Source of the DNA: VRUE01 sp963730315
GTDB lineage: Bacteria; Actinomycetota; Thermoleophilia; Solirubrobacterales; 70-9
Assembly (NCBI GenBank): GCA_963730315.1
Contig: CAVSRD010000019.1
Span: 124,001-188,000, forward strand
Length of the DNA stretch: 64,000 bases
Direction of reading: 5' to 3'
The translations under genes and the position numbers were made by a program. Each line of letters opens with the position of its first letter. Position 1 is the first letter of the stretch. This document shows, piece after piece, positions 1-8,272 of this stretch. The notes under the pieces were generated by a model, which saw nothing but the letters and a program-made list of their open reading frames with translations, was not told the origin of the DNA and did no database searches.

Positions 1-389
1 ACGGCGCCGAGCCGGTCGTCTGTGAGGAGTGGCGCGAGGGCCAGTCGGCGTCTCTGCGCGCCGGCCTCGACGCGCTGCCCGGCGCCGAGGCGGTCGTCGT
101 CGGGCTCGGAGACCAACCGCTGCTCTCGCCGCGAGCGATCTCCCGGGTGATCGAAGCGCGCGGGCCGGGAGCCAGCGCGGTGCGGGCGACCTACGGGGGG
201 GTCCCCGGTCACCCCGTGCTGTTGGAGGCGGAGCTCTTCCCGCGCCTGCGCGCTCTTCGCGGCGATCGCGGCGCCCGCGGGTTGCTCGGCGAGGTTCGGG
301 TCCGCGAACTCCCCTGCGACGACCTCGGCCACCCCGGCGACGTCGACACCGGCGAGGACCTGGCCGGCCTCGAGGCCGAGCCGGTGTGA
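1..389 (+). CDS. MobA-like nucleotidyltransferase, C-terminal part
   Basis: The reading frame is open from base 3 to the TGA at 387-389 and enters the window without a start. It encodes the C-terminal half of a MobA-like NTP transferase of the molybdenum-cofactor cytidylyl/guanylyltransferase type (MocA/CoxI-like). Visible marks are a Gly-Asp-Gln-Pro metal/nucleotide motif about 40 codons in and a Gly-x-Pro-Gly-His-Pro stretch about 25 residues later, the usual order in MocA. These enzymes load CTP or GTP onto molybdopterin for xanthine-dehydrogenase-type enzymes. The N-terminal nucleotide-binding loop lies outside the window, so CTP versus GTP cannot be decided. Confidence 0.8.
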   Translation, partial: GAEPVVCEEWREGQSASLRAGLDALPGAEAVVVGLGDQPLLSPRAISRVIEARGPGASAVRATYGGVPGHPVLLEAELFPRLRALRGDRGARGLLGEVRVRELPCDDLGHPGDVDTGEDLAGLEAEPV

Positions 390-415
390 TCGAGCTCGTC
401 GGCAAAAGGCGGGTG

Positions 416-425
416 TGATCAAATA
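416..425 (+). promoter_or_regulatory. Candidate GntR operator upstream of acyl-CoA dehydrogenase
   Basis: TGATCAAATA lies about 80 bases upstream of the acyl-CoA dehydrogenase start. The same 10-mer occurs on the minus strand at 2476-2485, directly in front of the GntR gene. Two copies in an AT-rich setting within very GC-rich DNA suggest a shared operator of that regulator. The protein-DNA link is inferred. Confidence 0.45.
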
Positions 426-505
426 TGACAAGTGCGAAGGATCGGTGCGACTGACGCTTCGACCCCGGGGTCCGCCGCCCGGCCGGCCCGGCCCCGCTGA
501 CGCTC

Positions 506-1711
506 GTGGACCTCTCCCTGACCGACGAGCAGCGCGACGTACAGGAGACCGTGAACCGCTACGTCGACGAGCGGATCCTGCCCCAAGCGGTCGAGAACGA
601 CGTCGCCCACCGTCTGGACCGCTCGGTGATCCGCGACATGGCGCAGATGGGGCTGCTCGGGATCGTCATCCCCGAGGAGTACGACGGAGCCGGCATGGAC
701 TTCGTCAGCGAGGCGCTCGCCTGCGAGGAGATCGAGCGCGGCGAGTCCGCCTTCCGGACGCTGATCTCGGTCCACGTCGGACTGAACTCGCTCTCCCTCC
801 TCCGCTTCGGCACCGAGGAGCAGAAGCGGCGCCTGCTCGCCCCGCAGGCTCGGGGCGAGAAGCTCGCCTGCTTCGGGCTCACGGAGCCCGACGCGGGCTC
901 GGACGTCGCCGCGATGCGATCGGTGGCGCGCCGCGAGGGTGACGAGTACGTACTCAACGGCCAGAAGGCCTGGATCTCCTACGCGACCGTCGCCGATCAC
1001 GCCCTCGTCTTCGCCAAGACGGATACCTCCGCGGGCCACAGGGGGATCACCGCCTTCGTGGTCGAGACGGAGCGAGATGGAGTCTCCTCCGTCGAGGCGG
1101 GCCCGAAGCTCGGCGTCTGGGCCGGGTCCACCGGCGAGCTCTTCTTCGAGGACGTTCGGGTGCCGGCCGGGAACCGCCTTGGCGAGGAGGGCCAGGGGTT
1201 CCAGATCGCGATGGCCTCGCTGGACATGGGGCGCTTCACGGTCGCGGCCGGGGCGTGCGGCGTGATCCGCGCCTGCCTCGAGCGATCGACCTCCTATGCC
1301 CGCGAGCGCCACGCCTTCGGGCGGGCGATCGGCGAGAACCAGCTCGTCCAGGACATGATCACCGAGATGGTGGTCGGCTACGAGACCTCGAAGCTGCTCG
1401 TCATGCAGGCGGCCTGGCTCAAGGATCGCGGCGTTCGCAACAGCCGCGAGACCGGGCTCGCGAAGTACCACGCGACCGAGTGCGCGCTGCGAGCTGCGGA
1501 GAACGCGGTGCGGGTGCACGGCGCCTACGGGTACTCGGCGGAGTACGGAGTCGAGCGCTACCTTCGAAACGCCTGCGCGCCGGTCATCTACGAGGGCACC
1601 TCACAGATCCACAAGATGCTCCAGGCGGAGCACGCCTTGGGGCTGCGCGAACTGAACGGAAGGGACGGCGGCGCCTCGCCGCTCGTCTCGTGGACGCCGC
1701 CGCGAGCCTAG
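506..1711 (+). CDS. Acyl-CoA dehydrogenase
   Basis: This 401-aa flavoprotein should oxidise an acyl-CoA to its 2,3-enoyl-CoA, passing electrons to ETF. The order is helical N-domain, the middle-domain FAD signature Leu-Thr-Glu-Pro-Asp-Ala-Gly-Ser-Asp near residues 125-135, then a C-terminal helical domain. The catalytic base is Glu363 in a Tyr-Glu-Gly-Thr-Ser-Gln-Ile motif, the position used by short-chain and glutaryl-CoA-type enzymes. The start is GTG at 506, because the protein begins directly with the conserved Leu-Thr-Asp-Glu-Gln stretch. It is convergent with the GntR gene 16 bases away and carries a copy of the putative GntR operator upstream. The chain-length substrate is not readable. 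Confidence 0.92.
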   Translation: MDLSLTDEQRDVQETVNRYVDERILPQAVENDVAHRLDRSVIRDMAQMGLLGIVIPEEYDGAGMDFVSEALACEEIERGESAFRTLISVHVGLNSLSLLRFGTEEQKRRLLAPQARGEKLACFGLTEPDAGSDVAAMRSVARREGDEYVLNGQKAWISYATVADHALVFAKTDTSAGHRGITAFVVETERDGVSSVEAGPKLGVWAGSTGELFFEDVRVPAGNRLGEEGQGFQIAMASLDMGRFTVAAGACGVIRACLERSTSYARERHAFGRAIGENQLVQDMITEMVVGYETSKLLVMQAAWLKDRGVRNSRETGLAKYHATECALRAAENAVRVHGAYGYSAEYGVERYLRNACAPVIYEGTSQIHKMLQAEHALGLRELNGRDGGASPLVSWTPPRA

Positions 1712-1727
1712 CGCTCGCCTGAGCGTT

Positions 1728-2471
1728 TCATTTGGCCGGGCTCGTCAGCTTCGACCCGTCGCCCACCGCCAGCTCCTCGAAGAGGAGCTGGCCCCCCATC
1801 TGCTTGGCAATGTGATTGGCCGAGCGCACGAGGTGATTGTGGAGCTCCACCGCGGCCCGCTCGCCGTTGTGCTGGACGCAGGCATTGACGATCTGCTCGT
1901 GTTCGCGATGGCGTTCCTCGAGCCGCCATTCGATCGAGCCGCTGGCATGACGGTAGCGCTCGCTCGTCTCCCATAGCGGCGTGATCAGGCGTATAAGCCA
2001 GCGGCTGCCCGAGGGACGGTAGAAGCTGAAGTGGAGCGCCGTGTGCGCGTTCCAGGCGTCGGCGAGGTGTTTGGAGTCGACCGCCTCCCGGTAGGTCTCC
2101 AGGGCCGTGGTCGACGCCTCGACCTCGCTGTCGGTGAAGCGCTCCGCGGCCTCCGACACGGCGATCGGCTCGAGCTGCAGCCGCGCCGTGTAGACCTCAT
2201 GCAGATCCTCGATCGAGAGCTCGGTCACCCGGGCGCCGCGATGCGGCACGTGCTCCACCATCCCGGCCGCATCGAGGCGGCGGAGCGCCTCCCGGATCGG
2301 CATCGGGCTCATCTCCATCACCTCGGCCAGCTCCTCGATCGGGAGTCGCTCCCCCGGCTCTAGGGTTCCGGTCACGATCGCCTGATGGACGGTCGCGAAC
2401 GCCTGCTCGGCGAGCGTGCGATGGCTGTCCCCCGTCGTCAGAGTGGCCAGTCTGTCGGAGAGCGACTCCAA
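1728..2471 (-). CDS. GntR-family regulator with FCD domain
   Basis: This 247-aa protein has an N-terminal winged helix (about residues 20-85, with the Glu-x-Leu-Pro-Ile-Glu-Glu-Leu-Ala and Met-Pro-Ile-Arg-Glu-Ala-Leu-Arg-Arg-Leu motifs of GntR proteins) and an all-helical FCD ligand domain (about 95-220). FCD regulators usually respond to small organic acids and repress neighbouring catabolic genes. The first start in frame is TTG at 2471, and a TAA lies two codons upstream. The gene is divergent from the flavoprotein at 2495 with 23 bases between. The TGATCAAATA copy in that gap suggests autoregulation and control of the flavoprotein and the acyl-CoA dehydrogenase. Confidence 0.88.
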   Translation of the reverse strand: MESLSDRLATLTTGDSHRTLAEQAFATVHQAIVTGTLEPGERLPIEELAEVMEMSPMPIREALRRLDAAGMVEHVPHRGARVTELSIEDLHEVYTARLQLEPIAVSEAAERFTDSEVEASTTALETYREAVDSKHLADAWNAHTALHFSFYRPSGSRWLIRLITPLWETSERYRHASGSIEWRLEERHREHEQIVNACVQHNGERAAVELHNHLVRSANHIAKQMGGQLLFEELAVGDGSKLTSPAK

Positions 2472-2475
2472 GAGT

Positions 2476-2485
2476 TATTTGATCA
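2476..2485 (-). promoter_or_regulatory. Candidate GntR operator in the divergent GntR/flavoprotein gap
   Basis: The minus-strand TGATCAAATA is identical to the copy at 416-425. It occupies most of the 23-base gap between the two divergent starts (2471 and 2495), so a bound protein would block both promoters. No clear -10/-35 pair was identified. Confidence 0.45.
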
Positions 2486-2494
2486 TATCCTCGT

Positions 2495-4144
2495 ATGGAT
2501 CATGAAGCAGCTTCAATGAACCGGCCCGACACATATGACGTCGTTGTCGTCGGGGCCGGGCACAACGGCCTTGTGGCGGCGGCGTATCTGGCCCGCGCCG
2601 GCTTTCGGGTCGTCGTCGCCGAGCGCAACGCGGAGCCGGGGGGAGCGGTCGCGAGCGGCGAGCTCACGGCGCCGGGCTACGTGCACGATCTCTACGCGAC
2701 CAACATGAACCTATTTCTCGGCTCCCCTGCGTTCGCCGAGCTCGGGAGCGAGCTGGCGGCGCATGGCCTTTCCTTCGCCAGCACCCCAAGGCCCTTCGCC
2801 AGCGCTTTCCCGGACGGGAAGAGCCTGCGGGTCTACCAGGACCGGTCGAAGACGCGGGCGACGATCGCGGCCCACGACCCGAGCGACGCGGAGGGGTGGG
2901 ATCGGCTGGCTGCGCTCTACGACCGCTTCGCGCCCTCTCTGTTCGATCTCTACGGGACCAGGCTGCCGTCGGCGAGCATGGCCCGCTGGCTGGCAAAGAC
3001 GGTGAGAGCGCACGGCGGGCGCGGCCTGCTCGAGCTCGCCCAGCTCGTGCTCAGCTCGACCAGAGCCCTGGGCGACGCGTACCTGAGCACACCCGAGACG
3101 AAGTCGATGCTCGCCGCCTGGGGAATGCACCTGGACTTCGGCCCCGACACGGCGATGGGCGCCCTCTTCCCGTTCCTGGAGTCGTTTACCGACATGGACA
3201 ACGGCATGGCCGTGGTCGAGGGCGGCGCCTCGGCGCTGCCGGCCGCCCTGGCCGCGGTGGTGCACGCCGCGGGAGGGGAAATCCGCACCTCGAGCCCGGT
3301 GCGGGAGATCAGGGTCGAGAACGGACGCGCGGTCGGAGCCGAGCTCGAGGACGGCGAGCTGCTGCACGCCCGCCGCGGGGTGATCGCCAACCTGACCCCC
3401 CGGCCGCTCCTTCGGCTGCTCCCCACCGGAGCGCTCCCCCGGGCGGCCCTCCGGCGGCTTGCCGCCTATTCGTACGGGCCGGGAACGATGGTCGTCCACG
3501 CAGCGCTCCGCGGTTCGGTGCCCTGGGAGGCCGGAGAGAGCCTGCACGAGTTCGGCTACGTGCATCTCGGCCCCTACGTGGAGGACATGGCGCGAACCTA
3601 CACCGAGGCGATGAACGGCCGGCTGCCCGCGAGCCCCCTCCTCGTCGTCGGCCAGACGAGCGCGGTCGACGCCTCGCGCGCCCCCGAGGACGGGACCGTG
3701 CTGTGGATCCAGGTGCGGATGTTGCCCGCCTCGATCCGCGGCGACGCCGGCGGTGAGATCGAGGCCCGGGAGTGGCCGGAGGCGAAGCGACCCTACGCGG
3801 AACGGGTCCTCGCCAAGCTCGAGGCCTATGCCCCCGGATTGCGCGAGCGGCTGATCGATTGGGCCGTTCTGGCGCCCGACGACCTGGAGGCGGCCAATCC
3901 AAACCTTGTCGGCGGCGACAGCGTCGGCGGCAGCCACCACCTCGCCCAGAACGCGCTCTTCCGCCCTGCCCCCGGCATGTCCGGGTACCGGCTCCCTGTT
4001 CACCGTCTCCACGTGGTGGGAGCCGGCACCTGGCCCGGGGCAGGCGTCAACGCGATCTCCGGTCGCCTCGTCGCCCTGCGGCTGATCCGCGCCGGCCGGC
4101 GACCGGCGGCCCTTCGCCGGTGGACCGATCGGTCAGCCGCTTGA
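2495..4144 (+). CDS. FAD-dependent oxidoreductase, phytoene dehydrogenase-like
   Basis: This 549-aa protein has an N-terminal Rossmann dinucleotide site (Val-Val-Gly-Ala-Gly-His-Asn-Gly) followed by an acidic residue at the end of strand 2, and a C-terminal Gly-Ala-Gly-Thr-Trp-Pro-Gly-Ala-Gly-Val flavin-contact motif. This is the layout of the CrtI/phytoene dehydrogenase and amine-oxidase clan. No carotenoid synthase lies next to it, so the substrate is unknown. The neighbouring GntR regulator and acyl-CoA dehydrogenase suggest a catabolic role. ATG 2495 leaves almost no leader past the operator. ATG 2516, seven codons on, is an equally good start. Confidence 0.85.
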   Translation: MDHEAASMNRPDTYDVVVVGAGHNGLVAAAYLARAGFRVVVAERNAEPGGAVASGELTAPGYVHDLYATNMNLFLGSPAFAELGSELAAHGLSFASTPRPFASAFPDGKSLRVYQDRSKTRATIAAHDPSDAEGWDRLAALYDRFAPSLFDLYGTRLPSASMARWLAKTVRAHGGRGLLELAQLVLSSTRALGDAYLSTPETKSMLAAWGMHLDFGPDTAMGALFPFLESFTDMDNGMAVVEGGASALPAALAAVVHAAGGEIRTSSPVREIRVENGRAVGAELEDGELLHARRGVIANLTPRPLLRLLPTGALPRAALRRLAAYSYGPGTMVVHAALRGSVPWEAGESLHEFGYVHLGPYVEDMARTYTEAMNGRLPASPLLVVGQTSAVDASRAPEDGTVLWIQVRMLPASIRGDAGGEIEAREWPEAKRPYAERVLAKLEAYAPGLRERLIDWAVLAPDDLEAANPNLVGGDSVGGSHHLAQNALFRPAPGMSGYRLPVHRLHVVGAGTWPGAGVNAISGRLVALRLIRAGRRPAALRRWTDRSAA

Positions 4145-4311
4145 ATCGCCCCCTGACGTTCGTGCCGTCATCCCCACACCTTCGTCCCCTGGGCTGTGTC
4201 AGGCAGGTCGTGCGTTTCACTGGCTCCCTGCGGCAGTGACCCGATCCGTCGCGGTAATGGAATCGTAAGCTTGAGGTCACCGACTCGTAACACCTCCCTG
4301 GAAAGGTTGAT

Positions 4312-4339
4312 GACAGGCCGCCGGAGGGTGGCGGCTGTC
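4312..4339 (+). promoter_or_regulatory. Leader hairpin upstream of a secreted small protein
   Basis: GACAG-G-CCGCC pairs with GGCGGCTGTC across a seven-base loop, with one bulged G. It ends nine bases before the AAGGAGG ribosome-binding site at 4348-4354 of the following gene. It could protect the mRNA or modulate initiation. No known riboswitch is recognised. Confidence 0.35.
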
Positions 4340-4359
4340 AATCCGACAAGGAGGTTGCA

Positions 4360-4695
4360 ATGCCAAGGCGGCTACTGATCGCGACGGGTGTCGTGGCGAT
4401 CCTCGCTGGTCTTTCGGCAAGCTCGGCGATGGCCCAACCGCCGGAACGCGCCGAAGACCCGTTCGTATGCCCGGTGCTGACCGTCGATGAAAATGCGGTC
4501 AGCCACACCGAAGGGCGCTTCAACGAAATCGGCGAAGGCGAGTACACGTTTGGCCCGGGTAACGCCGGCTCCAAGGAAACGTTCAACGGGAACGTCCCCA
4601 ACCACGCCACGAACGGCGATGGCACGGGCTCGCCAGGCGGCGAACACTCAGCCCCCGGGGATACGGACTACACCGCCATCTGGAGCGGTAACTAG
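4360..4695 (+). CDS. Small secreted protein of unknown function
   Basis: This 111-aa protein is not recognised as a known family. It begins with a short basic n-region, a hydrophobic stretch (about residues 5-22) and an Ala-Met-Ala cleavage site, i.e. a Sec signal peptide. The mature part is about 85 residues, acidic, with one Cys and a Gly/Asn-rich C-terminal half. The start is certain because a near-perfect Shine-Dalgarno (AAGGAGG) precedes ATG 4360. It stands alone between a leader hairpin and a downstream GC-rich hairpin, so it is probably a single-gene transcript. Another short secreted protein with a similar layout is encoded at 29335. Confidence 0.75.
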   Translation: MPRRLLIATGVVAILAGLSASSAMAQPPERAEDPFVCPVLTVDENAVSHTEGRFNEIGEGEYTFGPGNAGSKETFNGNVPNHATNGDGTGSPGGEHSAPGDTDYTAIWSGN

Positions 4696-4712
4696 CAGCA
4701 GCAAGCGCTGCA

Positions 4713-4749
4713 AGCGCCCGGGCCTTCGCGCAAGCGTCGCCCGGGCGCT
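4713..4749 (+). terminator. GC-rich hairpin after the secreted-protein gene
   Basis: Perfect 10-bp arms AGCGCCCGGG / CCCGGGCGCT are separated by 17 bases and start 18 bases after the stop codon. There is no real T-run, so termination would rely on hairpin strength. The rest of 4750-4985 shows no gene. Confidence 0.5.
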
Positions 4750-4998
4750 CGTCAAATTCCCTTTGCAGCTTCACCGTCGCCTCTAACCCGGTCGGGATCG
4801 CCGCATTGACCACCAGGGCTTGGTCGCCGGCCGGTCCCCTGGGCCTCAGATCGAAGCTTCTCGATCGGCGCATTCTTCTCAAGCCAATGATCCGTAGGAC
4901 TCGTTTCACGATGAGCCGGCGCCGACCAGCCCCCGAACGGCTCTAGTATCGGCGTTCCCTGGGACCACCCTGGCCCCGGAAGGCAAAAAGGAGCAAGC

Positions 4999-5292
4999 AT
5001 GCGAATGGTGCTTAAAGTCAGTATCCCTGTCGAGAGAGGGAGCGAGGCTTACAACAGCGGGGCGATGCAGCAAACGTTCCAGTCTGCGGCGGAGGCGCTA
5101 AAGCCAGAGGCGACCTACTTCTTCCCAGAGGACGGCAAGCGGACAGGTCTCTTCATCTTCGACATGGAAGGCTCGTGGCAGTTGCCGTCAATCGTCGAGC
5201 CGATGTTCCAAGGCCTCGGCGCATCCGTTTTCGTCACACCCGCGATGAACGGCGAGGATCTTGAGCGAGGCATGGAGGAGGCGAATCTCTAG
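4999..5292 (+). CDS. Small conserved hypothetical protein
   Basis: This 97-aa protein has no signal peptide, membrane segment or Cys. The beta-alpha alternation, with a short N-terminal strand, a central helix rich in Ala/Glu and a Phe-Ile-Phe-Asp strand near residue 52, suggests a ferredoxin-like (dimeric alpha/beta barrel) fold. That is a pattern-based guess. ATG 4999 has an AAGGAG ribosome-binding site at 4988-4993. The gene stands alone; the sulfite-oxidase-like gene downstream is on the other strand. Confidence 0.72.
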   Translation: MRMVLKVSIPVERGSEAYNSGAMQQTFQSAAEALKPEATYFFPEDGKRTGLFIFDMEGSWQLPSIVEPMFQGLGASVFVTPAMNGEDLERGMEEANL

Positions 5293-5492
5293 GTCTGACT
5301 GCCCATCAGCATCACCTCTGAACGAGTTCTAAGGGCTGGTTACCCGCCCTTCGCCGGGCGATTGGTGCATCCCATGGCGGAGGCCGGGGGCCCGACCGGG
5401 ATCGGTCTGTGGCTTCGGCCGCGCAACAAGCGCGGGGCGATATAGCGCTTGCAAGGCAAGCCCCCAGCCCACGGGGGCCGGGGAACCAGCGC

Positions 5493-6557
5493 TTACCGAA
5501 CCGTGACGTGGACCTCTTGGGCCAGGTTGTTTCCCATGCCCTGGAGATTCCACGGCTGTTCTGTGGGCTGGGTGTCGTCGGTCGCGTCCGTGGCGCGGCA
5601 TGAGAGCACCGATTCGCCCGGCGCAGCCTCCCACTCGTACGACCACGATCGCCACGCCCACTCCCCAAGCGGCTCGGCGAGATCTGCCTCGAACCACTCG
5701 CCGTCAATCCCAACTTCGACGCGGACGATCGGCGCGCTCCCGCTCCAGGCCCGGCCCCGGATCGCCACGGAGCCGCGGTCGACGTACCGTTGGCGCTCGG
5801 GGAAGTCGGGGAAACCCGGGGGAATCATCAGCGCGCGCGGGCGGATACGGGTGACCGGTTCGCCGGGATCCTCCTCGGAGCGCTGATAGTGGTAGGCGAC
5901 GGCCTGATGGAAGCCGCGAAACGGCTCGGCCACGGCGACGATGCTCGAGAGCCACTTGACGCTCGTCATTCCGTACCAGCCGGGGACGAGCAGCCGTAGC
6001 GGGAATCCGTGCTGGGGCTCCAGCGGTCGGCCGTTCATCTCGTAGGCGAGGAGGACCTCAGGACACGTCGCCTCCCCGAGCGGGAGGGAGCGCGCGTAAT
6101 CGAGCTCCTCGTCGCCCTCGATGCCGTGGTCGGCGCCCGTGAACACGATCTCCATCGTGTCTGGTTCCACACCTGCCTCCTCGAGGACTCCCGCGAGCGC
6201 GGTGCCCGTCCACTCGGCCGTTGCGACCGCCTCGTTGAGCCATGGCTGCGACATTGCCCGGGGCTCCATTCGGGCTCGGCCATTGCCGGCACACTCCAGC
6301 GTCACCGGCAGCGTGGTAGCCGGCCGTGCCCTGATCTGCTCGAGCGTCAGCTCAAGCTCCCGGCGGACCTTGCCCCCCACGCGCAGTCGCCACGAGGCCG
6401 AGTCCAGCGCCGGGATGTCGAAGTGGACGAGGAGATAGTGCAGACCGACCGGGGTGATGTCGTGCCTTAGCGCCTCCAGCGGCATTCCCCGGTTGCGCGT
6501 CGCCTGGGCGAGCTCCATCGGCGTGATGTCCTGCCCCGTTGCGGCCAGCTCGACCAT
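5493..6557 (-). CDS. Sulfite-oxidase-family molybdopterin oxidoreductase
   Basis: This 354-aa protein has the sulfite oxidase Moco domain (about residues 30-230) with the Mo-ligating Cys89 in a Leu-Glu-Cys-Ala-Gly-Asn-Gly motif. The C-terminal Mo-co dimerisation beta-sandwich (about 235-350) contains the typical Arg-Ala-Trp-Ser-Gly and Trp-Asn-Leu-Gln-Gly-Met-Gly-Asn-Asn elements. There is no signal peptide, no haem b5 domain and no Cys-x2-Cys-His, so it is probably a soluble cytosolic oxidase or reductase with a separate electron partner. The start is ATG 6557. The MobA-like gene at the left edge is a possible cofactor partner, but it is 5 kb away. Confidence 0.9.
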   Translation of the reverse strand: MVELAATGQDITPMELAQATRNRGMPLEALRHDITPVGLHYLLVHFDIPALDSASWRLRVGGKVRRELELTLEQIRARPATTLPVTLECAGNGRARMEPRAMSQPWLNEAVATAEWTGTALAGVLEEAGVEPDTMEIVFTGADHGIEGDEELDYARSLPLGEATCPEVLLAYEMNGRPLEPQHGFPLRLLVPGWYGMTSVKWLSSIVAVAEPFRGFHQAVAYHYQRSEEDPGEPVTRIRPRALMIPPGFPDFPERQRYVDRGSVAIRGRAWSGSAPIVRVEVGIDGEWFEADLAEPLGEWAWRSWSYEWEAAPGESVLSCRATDATDDTQPTEQPWNLQGMGNNLAQEVHVTVR

Positions 6558-6695
6558 CGGGCGACAGTCTCACACACCCACCAAAGCTGAGCAACCGCCC
6601 GCGCAGCGAAGGGAGAGTCCGCGGGTGCGAGCAACTCGCTCCCGCAATGCGCGAGGAGCGACCCCCGATGGGAGTTACTCCTCCCCGAAATCCGG

Positions 6696-8099
6696 TTAAG
6701 CAGTGTGGTCCGCGTCGAGCGGTGGGCGTCGATCGGTCCACGCCAGCTCCGCCTCGAGCTGGGCGCTCAGCGAGAGCAGCGTCGCCTCGTCGCGCGGTCG
6801 CCCGACGAGCTGGACCCCCAGGGGAAGGCCGTCCCTGGAGAGGCCGGCGGGCACGGCGGCAGCCGGTTGGCCTGTGACGTTCCACGCCGCCAGCACCGGC
6901 ATGAGGGTAAAGCGAGCCGCCCCGTTGCTCGTCCACACGGCGCCCCGGCGGGCCCAGCGGCCGACCTCGTGGGCCGGTCCCGCCAGAGCCGGGGTGAGCA
7001 GCACGTCGGCGTCCTCGAAGACCTCGCCGAGCCTCGCCGTCAGCGCCGCCTCACGGGCTCGAGCCCGGGACAACACCGGCTCGGGAATCAGGCTGCCGAG
7101 GCGCATCATCCCCTTGGTGCGCGGTTCGAAGCGATCCGGGTATGGCAGCGCCCGCCCGCTCTCGCGGATTCCCCGCAGGAAGCGAATTAGAAACTGCGGG
7201 AGGGCCCACAGCCACGGCACGTCCCTGTGCTCGACCCGGTGGCCGAGCGAGCGCAGGACGGCGGCGATCTCCTCGGTTGCCTGCAGCGCCTCCGGGTCGA
7301 GCCTGGCACCAGGCGGCGGCTTCAGCGCAACGGCTACCCGCAGGGGTGCGGGGCGCCGTCGTGCAGCGGCCAGAAACGACCCGTCTCCCTCCTGCGCGGC
7401 GACATCGAGGAAGAGCGCTGCGTCCTCGACGCTTCGGGCCAGCGGACCGTAGACGGCCAGGCCGTGATAGGTGTGGTCGGCGTCGGTGTGGGGAGCGGTC
7501 GAGATCCGGTCGCGCTGCGGTTTGAGCCCGAAGACCCCACAGCAGGCGGCGGGGATGCGGACCGAACCGCCGCCATCGGAGCCGAGCGCCACGGGCACCA
7601 TGCCCGCGGCGACGGCCGCAGCCGACCCGCCGCTCGAGCCGCCCGGCGTTCGCGCCACGTTCCAGGGGTTGCGAGTAATGCCGTGAGTGAGCGACTGGGT
7701 GAAGGGCCAGATCAACAACTCCGGCGCGTTCGTCTTGCCCACGATCACCGCCCCGGCCCCGCGCAGGCGGCGGACGACCTCCGACTCGGCCTGCATGCGG
7801 CGGTCGTCGGCCGCGGTGCCGAATAGCGTCAGGTCGCCGCCCACGTCAGAGTCGTCCTTGATTGCGACGGGAACGCCGAGTAGCGGCAGCTCCTCCCCCG
7901 TGGCGCGCTGCTGGTCGGCCCCGTCGGCCTCGGCGAGCGCGCGCGCCGAGTACACAGTGCGGAATGCATTCAACGCCGGGTCCAGTCGCGCAATGCGGTC
8001 GAGGCACGCCGTCACCAGCTCACGGGAGGAAACCCGACCGCCGCGGATCGCCTCCGCCTGCCCGACCAACCCCGCGAAGGTAAGCGCCCCCTCGTCCAC
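6696..8099 (-). CDS. Amidase-signature family amidase
   Basis: From the GTG at 8099 this is a 467-aa amidase hydrolysing a carboxamide (substrate not inferable). The triad is visible: Lys81 in Val-Ala-Ile-Lys-Asp, the cis-Ser in the Gly-Gly-Ser-Ser-Gly-Gly-Ser loop (about 155) and the nucleophile Ser179 in Gly-Gly-Gly-Ser-Val-Arg. The open frame continues to 8276, but the extra 59 residues are Arg/His-rich and unlike amidases, so GTG 8099 is preferred. It follows the polyprenyl synthase (ending at 8273) with a 173-base gap on the same strand and may or may not belong to that transcript. Confidence 0.88.
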   Translation of the reverse strand: MDEGALTFAGLVGQAEAIRGGRVSSRELVTACLDRIARLDPALNAFRTVYSARALAEADGADQQRATGEELPLLGVPVAIKDDSDVGGDLTLFGTAADDRRMQAESEVVRRLRGAGAVIVGKTNAPELLIWPFTQSLTHGITRNPWNVARTPGGSSGGSAAAVAAGMVPVALGSDGGGSVRIPAACCGVFGLKPQRDRISTAPHTDADHTYHGLAVYGPLARSVEDAALFLDVAAQEGDGSFLAAARRRPAPLRVAVALKPPPGARLDPEALQATEEIAAVLRSLGHRVEHRDVPWLWALPQFLIRFLRGIRESGRALPYPDRFEPRTKGMMRLGSLIPEPVLSRARAREAALTARLGEVFEDADVLLTPALAGPAHEVGRWARRGAVWTSNGAARFTLMPVLAAWNVTGQPAAAVPAGLSRDGLPLGVQLVGRPRDEATLLSLSAQLEAELAWTDRRPPLDADHTA

Positions 8100-8272
8100 G
8101 CGGCTATCGTATTCGAGGCTGAGGGGACCCCAAGGGGCTATCGGTTCGTGCGAGGAGCGACACAACGTCCCGCTGGTGCCGAGGCGCTCTTCGAGTGATC
8201 CGGCTCCAAGATGTCGGCGTGGGTGGGATTCTTGCCACCGAGCACCTAGAAACGCTTGACGGCTAACTGCCA

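Noticed and set aside
4145..4359. Riboswitch upstream of the secreted protein
   Set aside because: Only a simple hairpin is visible; no known riboswitch core motif was recognised.
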